This document shows, in pieces, positions 17,350 through 25,242 of a stretch of 64,000 nucleotides of DNA (positions within the stretch are counted from its first letter, which is position 1; every line of letters starts with the position of its first letter). The stretch comes from Micromonospora sp. NBC_01740 (GTDB lineage: Bacteria > Actinomycetota > Actinomycetes > Mycobacteriales > Micromonosporaceae): assembly GCF_035920365.1 (NCBI RefSeq), contig NZ_CP109150.1:4836001-4900000 (forward strand), in the 5' to 3' direction. The position numbers and the translations under genes were made by a program. The notes beneath the pieces are model-generated. The model had not been told where the DNA came from. It ran no database searches and saw nothing but the letters and a program-made list of their open reading frames with translations.

Positions 17350-18107
17350 CCGCCGCACACCGTGCCGACGAATCCGTGCTGCTGCACCGCGACGGCCGAC
17401 TGGCCCGGGTGACGCTGAACCGGCCCGCCCGGCGCAACAGCTTCGACCTGGCGATGCTCGCCCGCTTCGAGGACGTGCTGCACGAGCTGTCCCGCGACGA
17501 CCGGACCGAGGTGGTCGTGCTGACCGGCGCCGGCACCGCGTTCTGCGCCGGCACCGACCTGCACGAGCTGGCCACCCTCGACGCCCGGGCCACGATGTCG
17601 GTGCAGCGCCGCACCGCCGAGCTGGTCGAACGCTGGTACCGGCTGGAGCAGAGCACCGTCGCGGCGTTCAACGGCCCGGCCATCGGCTCCGGGGCGGTGC
17701 TCGGCCTCGCCAGCGACCTGCGGGTGGCCGCCGACACCTGCTTCGCGACCTTCCCGGAGGTGGGCTTCGGCATCCCGCTGACCTGGAGCGGCATGGCGAT
17801 CCTCGCCGACCTCGTCGGCGCCGACCTGGCCAAGCGCTGGCTGCTGCTCGGCGACCGGATCCCCGCCGACGAGCTGCGCGACCTGCGGCTGGTGACCGAG
17901 GTGGTGGAGCCGGGGCGGCTCGCCGACGCCGCGACCGGGATCGCCGAGCGGCTGCTGGCCACCTCCGCGGTCGGCCGGTCGATGACCAAGCGGGCCGCCC
18001 GCCTGGCCGGGCCCCGCTTCGAGGCGGCCGCCAACGACTCCTACCTTGGCGCGCTGAGCGTGGCGCTGCGCCCCGCCGGCGACTACCTCGCCCGGGACCC
18101 CCGGTGA
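17346..18107 (+). CDS. Enoyl-CoA hydratase/isomerase family protein with altered active site
   Basis: A 253-residue crotonase-fold protein. The oxyanion-hole segments are recognisable (FCAGTDLHELA near 60-70 and NGPAIGSGAVLGLA near 108-121). The glutamate that normally follows the Gly-Gly-Gly-Cys turn in true hydratases (Glu144 of rat ECH) is replaced here by Val/Leu, while the second one (PEVGFGIPL, near 137) is kept. Simple hydration is therefore doubtful, and isomerase, lyase or ring-opening chemistry is possible. It is coupled by 4-nt overlaps to the genes on both sides, placing it firmly in the upper-pathway operon. Confidence 0.85.
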   Translation: MTAAHRADESVLLHRDGRLARVTLNRPARRNSFDLAMLARFEDVLHELSRDDRTEVVVLTGAGTAFCAGTDLHELATLDARATMSVQRRTAELVERWYRLEQSTVAAFNGPAIGSGAVLGLASDLRVAADTCFATFPEVGFGIPLTWSGMAILADLVGADLAKRWLLLGDRIPADELRDLRLVTEVVEPGRLADAATGIAERLLATSAVGRSMTKRAARLAGPRFEAAANDSYLGALSVALRPAGDYLARDPR

Positions 18108-19723
18108 GGGCCGGCGAGGCGATCGCCGACGCCATCGTGGCGCACGGGGTCGACACGATCTTCGGGCTGCTCGGGGACGCCAACATGTTCCTGGTCGCGG
18201 ACCTGGTGCAGCGCCACGGCGTACGGTTCGTGGCCGCCCGCAACGAGAACGCCGCGGTGATGATGGCCGACGGCTGGGCCCGCGCCACCGGCCGGTGCGG
18301 GGTCGTCACCGTGACCCAGGGCCCCGGCCTGGCGGTCGCCGGCGCCGCGCTGACCATCGCCCGGCAGGCCGGCACGCCGCTGGTCCTGATCGCCGGCGAC
18401 ACCCCGCCCGGCGACCCGCTGCACGTGCAGAGCTTCCCGCAGCAGCCGTTCGCGCTGGCCACCGCCGGGGCGTTCGTGCCCGTGACGGCGCCGGCCACCG
18501 CCGCCCGCGACGTCGGCCTGGCGTTCCGGGCCGCCGCCGAACGGCCCGGCCCCGTCGTCCTCGACGTTCCCATCGACCTCCAGGACGAGCCGGTGCCGGC
18601 CGAGGCCGTGCCCGCGCCGGCCGTCGCCGCGTACCGGCCCGCCGCGCCGGCACCGACCGACGAGGCCGTCGCCGAGCTGGTCGGCCTGCTGGCCGCCGCC
18701 CACCGCCCGGTGCTGCTGGCCGGGCGGGGCGCCGAGGCGGCAGCGGAGGACGTACGCCGCCTCGCCGACCGCTGCGGCGCGGTGCTCGCCACCACCGTGC
18801 TGGCCGCCGGGCTCTTCGCCGGGCACCCGTACCACCTGGGGGTGGCCGGGGGACTGGCCCGCCCGCTGACCCGGCGAGTGCTGGCCGACGCGGACCTGGT
18901 GGTCACCTTCGGCGCCGGACTCAACCGGTGGACGGCCGACCACGGCGCGCTCTTTCCTGCGGCGCGGGTGGTCGCCGTCGACGCCGACACGCGGGCGTTG
19001 GGGGCGCGCTGGCCCGTCGACCTGGGGATCGTCGGGGACGCGGCGGTCACCGCGCGGGCTGTGACGGCCCGGCTCGACCCGGTCGAGCGCCCGGGCTGGC
19101 GCAGCCCCGCCCTGGCCGCGCAGATCGTGGCGGCCGACCCGTTCGACGGCATCGAGTTCGTCGAGGGGGCGGCGGGGATCGACCCCCGGGCGTTCATCCG
19201 GATCTGCGCCCGCCGGCTCCCGGTCCGGCGCACCACCGTGGTCGGGGTGGGGCAGTTCGGCGGCTGGCCCAACCTTCTGCTCGACTCGTCCGCCGTGGAC
19301 CGCGCGTTCATCGCACCCTGGGAGTTCGGCAGCATCGGCGTCGGCCTGCCGTACGCCGTCGGGGCCGGCGTGGGCCGACCGGACCGGCCGGTGGTCGCCT
19401 TCGAGGGCGACGGCAGCCTGCTCACCGGCCTCGGGGAGCTGGACACCCTGGCCCGGGTCGGGGCGCCCGTGCTGCTGGTGGTCCTCGACGACGGCGGCTA
19501 CGGCGCGGAGGTGCGCAAGTTCGGCCCGCGCGGGGTCGACCCGGCGCTGGCCCGGTTCCCGGCCCGGGACCTGGCCGCCGTGGCGCGCTCCCTGGGCGTA
19601 CCGGCCTGGACGGTCACCGACCAGGCCGGCGCGGAGGCGGCGTTCGACGAGGTGCTGCCGGTGACCGGGCCGGGGGTGCTGCACGTGCGGGTCCTGCCCG
19701 AGGTCACGCAGGAGCGTTTCTGA
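18104..19723 (+). CDS. Thiamine pyrophosphate-dependent enzyme (acetolactate synthase/decarboxylase family)
   Basis: A 539-residue three-domain TPP enzyme: an N-terminal PYR domain with the cofactor-activating glutamate in ARNENAA (Glu near 48), a central domain, and a C-terminal PP domain with EGDGSLLTGLGELDTLARVG from about 433. In most relatives the metal-binding motif ends in Asn-Asn (LNN.GYG); here it reads VLDDGGYGAE, with Asp in place of Asn. Likely chemistry is decarboxylation or carboligation of a 2-oxo acid, or C-C cleavage. Last gene of the importer operon, 4-nt overlap with the previous gene, and it converges on the IclR gene 8 bp downstream. Confidence 0.86.
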   Translation: MRAGEAIADAIVAHGVDTIFGLLGDANMFLVADLVQRHGVRFVAARNENAAVMMADGWARATGRCGVVTVTQGPGLAVAGAALTIARQAGTPLVLIAGDTPPGDPLHVQSFPQQPFALATAGAFVPVTAPATAARDVGLAFRAAAERPGPVVLDVPIDLQDEPVPAEAVPAPAVAAYRPAAPAPTDEAVAELVGLLAAAHRPVLLAGRGAEAAAEDVRRLADRCGAVLATTVLAAGLFAGHPYHLGVAGGLARPLTRRVLADADLVVTFGAGLNRWTADHGALFPAARVVAVDADTRALGARWPVDLGIVGDAAVTARAVTARLDPVERPGWRSPALAAQIVAADPFDGIEFVEGAAGIDPRAFIRICARRLPVRRTTVVGVGQFGGWPNLLLDSSAVDRAFIAPWEFGSIGVGLPYAVGAGVGRPDRPVVAFEGDGSLLTGLGELDTLARVGAPVLLVVLDDGGYGAEVRKFGPRGVDPALARFPARDLAAVARSLGVPAWTVTDQAGAEAAFDEVLPVTGPGVLHVRVLPEVTQERF

Positions 19724-19731
19724 CGGTGCGG

Positions 19732-20556
19732 TCAGTCGCCCCACCGGTCGCCGAAGCCGTGGCCGAGCTGCCGGGACAGCTCGGCGGCGGTACGGCAGGC
19801 GGCGTCGGCGAGTTCGCGGGTGCGGGTGTCGTCCAGGCGGAAGATCGGCCCGGAGATGCTGATCGCGGCGGTGACCCGGTCGTGCCGGTCGCGTACGGGG
19901 GCGGCCACCACCCGCAGCCCGTGCTCGCTCTCCTGGTCGTTCAGGGCCCAGCCCTGCTGCCGCACGGCGGCCATGTGCGCCACGAAGGTGTCCAGGTCGG
20001 TGATGGTGTTGCTGGTCAGCGCCCTGAGCGGCACGGTGGCGAGCAGGGCGCGCAGGGCGTCGTCGTCGTGGTCGACGAGCAGCGCCTTGCCGGCCGCGCT
20101 GCACCACAGCGGGATGCGCCGGCCGAGGCGGCTGACGAGCTGCACGTTGCGGGTGCCCTGTACGACGTAGAGCGAGATGGCGTCGGACCCCTCCAGGACG
20201 GCGAGGTTGACGCTCTCGCCCTCGTGCTCGGCGAGCTGGTGCAGCAGGGGCCGGGCCAGCGCGTGCAGGTCGATGCCGGCGAGAAAGCGGGCGCCCAGCT
20301 CGAAGACGGCGACGCCGAGGCGGTAGGTGCCGTTCTCCTCGTTGCGTTGCAGGAAGCCGGCGTCGGCCAGCGCGCGGAACAGCCGGCTGGCCGTGGACTT
20401 GTGTAGGCCCAGTTCGCGGCTGACGTCGCTGACCTTGCGCTCGACGGCGTCACCCCGGAAGGCCAGCAGGACGCCCAGGGCGCGGTCCAGCGCCTGGGTG
20501 CCCGACTCGCGTGGGGCGACGCCCTCGTCGGGCGTCGGGTCAGTGGCGTACGACAT
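19732..20556 (-). CDS. IclR family transcriptional regulator
   Basis: A 274-residue regulator: a winged helix-turn-helix (about 20-85; VSDVSRELGLHKSTASRLFRAL, quoted in part) followed by an IclR ligand-binding GAF-like domain (about 90-260; LVSRLGRRIPLWCSAAGKALL and RVVAAPVRDRHDRVTAAISI). IclR proteins such as PcaU, PobR and CatR commonly control aromatic catabolism by binding pathway intermediates. It is divergent from the hyuB-BMC operon and sits back-to-back with the end of the importer operon, so it is placed to control both. The 168-bp divergent spacer holds clear repeat operators (20604-20678). Confidence 0.93.
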   Translation of the reverse strand: MSYATDPTPDEGVAPRESGTQALDRALGVLLAFRGDAVERKVSDVSRELGLHKSTASRLFRALADAGFLQRNEENGTYRLGVAVFELGARFLAGIDLHALARPLLHQLAEHEGESVNLAVLEGSDAISLYVVQGTRNVQLVSRLGRRIPLWCSAAGKALLVDHDDDALRALLATVPLRALTSNTITDLDTFVAHMAAVRQQGWALNDQESEHGLRVVAAPVRDRHDRVTAAISISGPIFRLDDTRTRELADAACRTAAELSRQLGHGFGDRWGD

Positions 20557-20580
20557 CTTGCTTCCCTGCCTTTCCGGCTG

Positions 20581-20605
20581 CTAGGTTTCATAATATAACT
20601 CTAGG
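20581..20605. promoter_or_regulatory. AT-rich divergent promoter core
   Basis: CTAGG occurs at 20581 and 20601, 20 bp apart, around CATAATATAAC (20589-20599). CATAATAT is also found at 9650-9657 upstream of the importer operon, there followed by CTAGG six bases later (four bases later here). Both copies can serve as TAATAT -10 boxes for the rightward operons, so the two operons may share a regulator or promoter design. Confidence 0.45.
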
Positions 20606-20678
20606 ACCACATGATGGTCCACTCTACGGTGGTTCAACCCACGGTGGTCCACTCGCCCTGACCAGTCCAGGTCCACTC
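20604..20678. promoter_or_regulatory. IclR operator: palindrome plus direct repeats
   Basis: The palindrome GGACCACATGATGGTCC (20604-20620) overlaps the first of three direct repeats of GGTCCACTC at 20616-20624, 20646-20654 and 20670-20678. Two of these are 30 bp apart, about three helical turns. ACGGTGGT is also repeated at 20626 and 20641. A palindrome plus a same-strand repeat is the arrangement known for PcaU/PobR-type IclR regulators. It lies 46-120 bp upstream of hyuB. Confidence 0.65.
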
Positions 20679-20723
20679 CGGCGGCAGATACGGACCGACA
20701 CCGGAAATCAGTGAGGCATCCGC

Positions 20724-22742
20724 ATGACTGTGAATCCGATCGACCTGGAAGTCGTCACCGAAAGTCTCATCTCGATCGTCCGCGAGATGCGACAGACGAT
20801 CTTCCGTACCGCGCACTCGCCGGTGATCGCCGACGCCCAGGACTTCTCCTGCGCACTCTTCGACCCCTCGGGGCAGATGGTCGCCCAGGGCCGGGACATG
20901 CCGGGACACGTCATCGCCATGCCCGCCTCGGTGGCCGAGATCTTCGCCGACTTCGCCGCCGAGATGCGCCCCGGAGACCTCTATATCGTCAACGACCCGT
21001 ACCGGGGCGGCAGCCACCTCAACGACGTCACCCTGATCAGCCCGGTCTTCGTCGACGGGGAGCTGTTCCTCTTCCCCTGCGTCCGGATGCACTGGGCCGA
21101 CATCGGCGGCATGACCCCCGGCAGCGTCTCCGGCCAGGCCACCGAGATCCTCCAGGAGGGGCTGCGGATCCCGCCGATCAAGCTGATCGAGGCGGGCCGT
21201 CCCAACCGGGCCGCCTTCGACATCCTCTTCGCCAACGTCCGGATGGCCGAGGAACGCCGCGGCGACCTCGAATCCAGCATCGCCGCGTGCCACACCGCGC
21301 AGCGCCGGTTGAAGGAACTCGTCGACCGCTGGGGCACCGGGCTGATCCTCGACTGCGTCGCGGCCAACATGGACCGCACCGAGCAGCGGCTGCGCGACAT
21401 GATCCGGTCGCTGCCCGACGGCACCTACCGCTACGAGGACTACCTCGACCTCTACACCGACGGCGACTACGACGCCGCGATCGTCCGCTGCCGGCTGACC
21501 GTCGACGGCGACGAGATCGAAGCCGACTTCCGGGGCTCCTCCACCCAGGTCGCCGCCGTGGTCAACTCGTCGCGGGCGATGACCGTGGCCGGGGTGTTCA
21601 TCGCCGTCAAGTCCGCCCTCGATCCCGGCGGGCTGGTCAACCACGGCGCGTTCCGGCCCCTGCGGGTCCTCACCGAGCCCGGCACGGTCGTGCACGTCAG
21701 CTACCCCGCCCCGGCCAACGCCCACAGCGAGGTCCGCAAGCGGGTCATCTCCGCGGTGATGGCCGCGTTGAGCCAGGTGGCGCCCGACCTCATCGCCGCC
21801 GACCAGTTCGGCACCACCTTCCAGAACCTCATCGGCGGAGTGGACGAGCACACCGGCCAGCCCTACCTCTACTACGACTACCCGGCCGGCGGCAACGGCG
21901 GATTCCTCGAATCCGACGGTCCCAGCGCGATGAACCCGGTCGACCTCGGCGACATCTCCACCATCCAGTCCGTCGAGCGACTGGAGACCGAGATCCCGAT
22001 CCTGGTCGAGGCCTGCGAGCTGCGCGCCGGCTCCTGCGGAGACGGTACGCACCGGGGCGGCCTGGGCAGCCGGCGGGAGACCCGGCTGCTGGCCAGCGGC
22101 GGGTCGTACTCGGTGCAGACCGACCGCACCACCGTCCCCCCGTACGGGCTGCGCCACGGCGGCCCGGGCGCCCCGACGGTCACCCACCTGCGTCGCGCCG
22201 ACGGCCGACGGGTCGACTTCGACACCCCCGGCAAGATCGCCGGCTTCCCCATGCGGGCCGGGGACGTACTGGTCATGGAGTCCGCCGGCGGGGGCGGCTG
22301 GGGCGACCCGCTGGACCGCGCGCCCGACGCCGTCGCGGAGGACGTCCGGCAGGACTATCTGACCGGCGAGGAGGCCCGCCAGCGCTACGGCGTCGTCCTC
22401 GACGGCGACGGCGAGGCCGACCGCGCCGCCACCGCCGACCTGCGGCAGCGGCTGCGCGACGAGCGGAGCTGGTTGCGCCTCACCACCACCGACCGGCCCG
22501 CCTACACCGGCCGGCGCGGCCAGCGCCGGCTGGCCTACGTCGCGCCCGGCAGCGGCCTGGCCGAGGAGAGCCTCGTCGAACTGCACGGCGTGCACCCGGC
22601 ACCACTGCGGGCCTGGCTGCGCCACGACACCGCGCTCGCCGCCGACGAGATAGCCCTCGACGACGACGGGATGCAGATCCTCGGCGGCACCGCCGAGCAC
22701 CGCGCGTACGTGCGCGTCCTCACCGGGGAGGGGCGGTCATGA
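20724..22742 (+). CDS. hyuB: Hydantoinase B/5-oxoprolinase-type subunit
   Basis: A 672-residue HyuB/AcxB/ApcD-type subunit, first gene of the microcompartment operon. Family blocks are clear: FRTAHSPVIADAQDFSCALF near 27-46, GDLYIVNDPYRGGSHLND near 82-99, FPCVRMHWADIGGMTPGS near 114-131, and YDYPAGGNGGFLESDG near 388-403. HyuB normally ends soon after GGGGWGDPLDRAP (near 528); here about 130 more residues follow, the last 70 of which look unrelated to the usual family end. It needs HyuA for ATP-dependent hydrolysis or carboxylation, and HyuA is encoded in the other operon. The presence of hyuB at the head of an aromatic BMC operon suggests that the initial substrate is cyclic. Confidence 0.9.
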   Translation: MTVNPIDLEVVTESLISIVREMRQTIFRTAHSPVIADAQDFSCALFDPSGQMVAQGRDMPGHVIAMPASVAEIFADFAAEMRPGDLYIVNDPYRGGSHLNDVTLISPVFVDGELFLFPCVRMHWADIGGMTPGSVSGQATEILQEGLRIPPIKLIEAGRPNRAAFDILFANVRMAEERRGDLESSIAACHTAQRRLKELVDRWGTGLILDCVAANMDRTEQRLRDMIRSLPDGTYRYEDYLDLYTDGDYDAAIVRCRLTVDGDEIEADFRGSSTQVAAVVNSSRAMTVAGVFIAVKSALDPGGLVNHGAFRPLRVLTEPGTVVHVSYPAPANAHSEVRKRVISAVMAALSQVAPDLIAADQFGTTFQNLIGGVDEHTGQPYLYYDYPAGGNGGFLESDGPSAMNPVDLGDISTIQSVERLETEIPILVEACELRAGSCGDGTHRGGLGSRRETRLLASGGSYSVQTDRTTVPPYGLRHGGPGAPTVTHLRRADGRRVDFDTPGKIAGFPMRAGDVLVMESAGGGGWGDPLDRAPDAVAEDVRQDYLTGEEARQRYGVVLDGDGEADRAATADLRQRLRDERSWLRLTTTDRPAYTGRRGQRRLAYVAPGSGLAEESLVELHGVHPAPLRAWLRHDTALAADEIALDDDGMQILGGTAEHRAYVRVLTGEGRS

Positions 22743-23722
22743 GCAGGGTCTTCCGGGTGCCGGTGGCGACCACCAGGCCCCGCACGGGTGGCGGCGCCGG
22801 CAACGCCCCGGCCCCGCAGGCCGCCCCGGCCCGCGCCGGCATCGTCGCCGGCTGCCTCAGCCCACATCCGCCCCACCTGATCTACGCGGAGAACCCGCCG
22901 CAGAACGAGCCCCGCTCCACCGGCGGCTGGGAGACGCTGCGCTGGGCCTACGAGCGGCTGCGCAAGCGCATCCAGGAGGTGCACCGCCCCGACGTGCTGA
23001 TCGTGCACGCCCCGCACTGGATCACGATGGTCGGCCACCACGTCAACTGCGCGCCCAACCCGCGCGGCATCTCCGTGGAGCCGATCTTCCCGCACCTCTT
23101 CCGGTACCGCTACGACTTCCGCACCGACGTCGAACTCGGCGAGGCCATCGTCGAGGAGGCCAGCGGCCTCGGCCTCGTCACCCGCGCGATGCGCGACCCC
23201 CGGGTACGCGTCGACTACGCCACCATCGGCGCCCTGCACCTGGCCAACCCCGCCTGGGACATCCCCGTGGTGTCCCTGTCGGCGAACAACAACCCGTACT
23301 TCTACTCCGACGCGGCGCTGGAGGAGATGGAGGTGCTCGGCGAGGCCACCCGCCGCGCCGTCGAGGCCACCGGCCGCCGGGCCGTGCTGCTCGCCTCCAA
23401 CTCCCTGTCGCACCTGCACTGGCACGAGGAGCCGGCGCTGCCGGAGGACATGGAACGCGAACACCCGTACAACAACCACCAGTACCGGTGGGACATGAAA
23501 CTGCTCGAAGCGATCCGCCGGGGACCGACCGCCCCGCTGCGGGAACTCATCACCGAACACATCGAGGCGACCGCGTCGGAGACGAAGGCCGGCAGCCTCA
23601 CCTGGCTGCTCGCCGCGATGGGCTGGCCCAAGGTCGCCGGTGACGTGCTCGGCTACGGCACGATCATCGGCACCGGAAACGCCGTCGTCGAGTGGCTGCC
23701 CGAGGGGAGCCCCCATGGCTGA
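22739..23722 (+). CDS. amnB: 2-aminophenol 1,6-dioxygenase beta (catalytic) subunit with N-terminal extension
   Basis: A 327-residue class III (LigB-type) extradiol dioxygenase that opens the ring of 2-aminophenol to 2-aminomuconic 6-semialdehyde. Likely Fe(II) ligands are His43 (SPHPPHLIY), His93 (HAPHWITMVGHH) and Glu281 (TASETKAG); they keep the spacing of His13, His62 and Glu251 described for Pseudomonas AmnB. Further histidines at 225-229 (SHLHWHEE) fit the active-site base. All are shifted by about 30 because of an extra N-terminus: a short basic/hydrophobic segment (SRVFRVPVATTRPRT) and a Gly/Ala/Pro linker. Such a peptide-plus-linker is a candidate shell-targeting signal. Overlaps hyuB by 4 nt and amnA by 8 nt. 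Confidence 0.9.
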   Translation: MSRVFRVPVATTRPRTGGGAGNAPAPQAAPARAGIVAGCLSPHPPHLIYAENPPQNEPRSTGGWETLRWAYERLRKRIQEVHRPDVLIVHAPHWITMVGHHVNCAPNPRGISVEPIFPHLFRYRYDFRTDVELGEAIVEEASGLGLVTRAMRDPRVRVDYATIGALHLANPAWDIPVVSLSANNNPYFYSDAALEEMEVLGEATRRAVEATGRRAVLLASNSLSHLHWHEEPALPEDMEREHPYNNHQYRWDMKLLEAIRRGPTAPLRELITEHIEATASETKAGSLTWLLAAMGWPKVAGDVLGYGTIIGTGNAVVEWLPEGSPHG

Positions 23723-24554
23723 CCGGACCGGAATCGTCGCCGGCGCACTCGTGCCCGGCATGCCCCACCTGCTCGCGAAGGAACCCGCACCGAGCTGGGC
23801 GGCACTGGCCTCGGCCGCCCGCGACGTGGGCGAGCGCCTGCGCCGGCTGGAGCCCGACGTCGTCCTGCTGCTGTCCACCCAGTGGTTCACCGTCCTCGGC
23901 CACCAGTTCCAGTGCGACCCCAACCCGCGCGGCGAACACGTCGACGAGAACTGGTACGCCTACGACTACGGCCTGCTCCGCTACGACCTGCGCTTCGACG
24001 TGGAGTTCAGCGAGCGGTGGGCCGACCGGGTGCAGGCCGACGGCAAGCAGGCCCGCCGCACCCGCTACGAGGGCTTCCCGATCGACGCCGGGACCATCGT
24101 CACCTCCGCGCTGCTCGACCCGGAGCGCAAGCTGCGCTGGGCACAGGTCTCCTGCAACCTGTACGCCGACGCCGACACCCTCGCCGACGTCGGCCGGGCC
24201 GGTGCCGCCGCCGCCCACGAGGCCGGCGTACGCGCCGCCGTCGTCGTGGTGAGCGGACTGTCCTCAGGACTGATCCAGCAGTGGATCGAACCGGGCCAGG
24301 ACCACATCGGCACACCCGCGCACGACCAGTGGAACACCCGCGTACTCGACCTGCTCACCGCCGGCAAGGTCGACGAGGCGCTCGCGATCCGCGAGGACTA
24401 CGCCCGGCAGGCCCAGGCGGACAGCCAGTTCCGGGCCCTCGCGTTCGCCGCCGGCACCGGCGCCGCCAGCGGCCCGGCGCAGCTGCACTCGTACGGCCCG
24501 ATCTGGGGCACCGGCGCCGCCGTCCTGTCCTGGAACCTGCCCGAGCGTCCCTGA
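23715..24554 (+). CDS. amnA: 2-aminophenol 1,6-dioxygenase alpha (non-catalytic) subunit
   Basis: A 279-residue paralogue of the preceding dioxygenase subunit. It aligns along its length (GIVAGALVPGMPHLL; QWFTVLGHQFQCDPNPRG; YGPIWGTGAAVLSWNLPE). One histidine of the first ligand region is kept, but the second ligand histidine is replaced (Gln in TQWFTVLGHQ) and no counterpart of Glu281 is seen. This is the pattern of AmnA, which lacks iron and forms an alpha2beta2 enzyme with AmnB. It lacks the N-terminal extension seen on AmnB, so only the catalytic subunit would carry a targeting tail. The 8-nt overlap supports stoichiometric synthesis. Confidence 0.88.
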   Translation: MADRTGIVAGALVPGMPHLLAKEPAPSWAALASAARDVGERLRRLEPDVVLLLSTQWFTVLGHQFQCDPNPRGEHVDENWYAYDYGLLRYDLRFDVEFSERWADRVQADGKQARRTRYEGFPIDAGTIVTSALLDPERKLRWAQVSCNLYADADTLADVGRAGAAAAHEAGVRAAVVVVSGLSSGLIQQWIEPGQDHIGTPAHDQWNTRVLDLLTAGKVDEALAIREDYARQAQADSQFRALAFAAGTGAASGPAQLHSYGPIWGTGAAVLSWNLPERP

Positions 24555-24589
24555 CCGAAGCCGACCCGCAACCAGAGCAAGGAGCAGAC

Positions 24590-24880
24590 ATGCGAAACGT
24601 GGCCGTGGGCTTCGTCGAAGCCGAGGGTTTCACCCCCATCTTCGACGCCGTCGACGCGATGGTGAAGGCCACCGAGGTCGAGGTGACGAAGGTCGTACGC
24701 CTCGGCGGCGGCATCGTCGCGGTCGCCGTGCGCGGCGACCTCGCCACCGTCGAGGAGGCGGTGGACATCGGCGAGGAGACCGCCCGGGCGCGCAGCCGCT
24801 CGGTGCGCTCGATCGTCTTCGCCAGCCCCTGCGACGCGGTGAGCGCGTTGGCCGTCGAGCCTGACCTCGTCGGCAACTGA
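24590..24880 (+). CDS. Bacterial microcompartment shell protein (BMC-H), first paralogue
   Basis: A 96-residue single BMC-domain protein. It starts VAVGFVEAEGFTPIFDAVDA, the usual opening of the fold (allegiance to GxVETxGxxxAIEAxDAM), continues with KATEVEVTKVVRLGGGIVAV, and ends near the canonical length. Six copies form a hexagonal shell tile with a central pore; the pore loop here is RLGGG (37-41), small and Gly-rich. It sits between dioxygenase and dehydrogenase genes of the 2-aminophenol pathway and is preceded by AAGGAG. It probably forms facets that let the aromatic substrate in and hold aldehydes back. Confidence 0.93.
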   Translation: MRNVAVGFVEAEGFTPIFDAVDAMVKATEVEVTKVVRLGGGIVAVAVRGDLATVEEAVDIGEETARARSRSVRSIVFASPCDAVSALAVEPDLVGN

Positions 24881-24903
24881 CAACCGGGTAAGGAGAATCA
24901 GCC

Positions 24904-25242
24904 ATGTCCTCCGACATCGCGATCGGAATCGTCGAGACACGCGGCCTGGTGGCGCTCTCGGCGGGAATCGAAGCCATGATCAAGACCGCCGACGTCCGGT
25001 GCGTGGCCGTGGAACGGGTCACCAGCGGCTACCTCGCGGTCGCCGTCCGGGGCACCCTCGCCGCCGTACGCCAGGCAGTCTCCGCCGGCGAGGCCGCCAT
25101 CCGCGCCCACGGCGAGCTGCGCAGCTCCCAGGTCTACCCGAAGCCCCACCCGACCACGGCGGCCCTGCTGGACGCGCCCGAACCGGCCCGCATCCGCGAG
25201 GTCATCGCCGGCCTACGGGGAGAAACCGATGGTGCTCGGTGA
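24904..25242 (+). CDS. Bacterial microcompartment shell protein (BMC-H), second paralogue
   Basis: A 112-residue BMC-domain protein (IAIGIVETRGLVALSAGIEA, then MIKTADVRCVAVERVTSGY) with the pore loop VTSGY (39-43), bulkier and more polar than the RLGGG of its neighbour. The two shell proteins may therefore make pores for different metabolites. A C-terminal extension after the BMC core (YPKPHPTTAALLDAPEPARI, residues about 78-97, and beyond) adds roughly 25 residues. Good ribosome site (AAGGAG). Its 3' end overlaps the vertex-protein gene by 14 nt. No tandem-domain BMC-T protein is present in the window. Confidence 0.93.
   Translation: MSSDIAIGIVETRGLVALSAGIEAMIKTADVRCVAVERVTSGYLAVAVRGTLAAVRQAVSAGEAAIRAHGELRSSQVYPKPHPTTAALLDAPEPARIREVIAGLRGETDGAR

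Noticed and set aside
18083..20107. A long minus-strand frame opposite the TPP enzyme gene that overlaps the IclR gene.
   Set aside because: No domain, shadow composition, and it conflicts with two well-supported genes.
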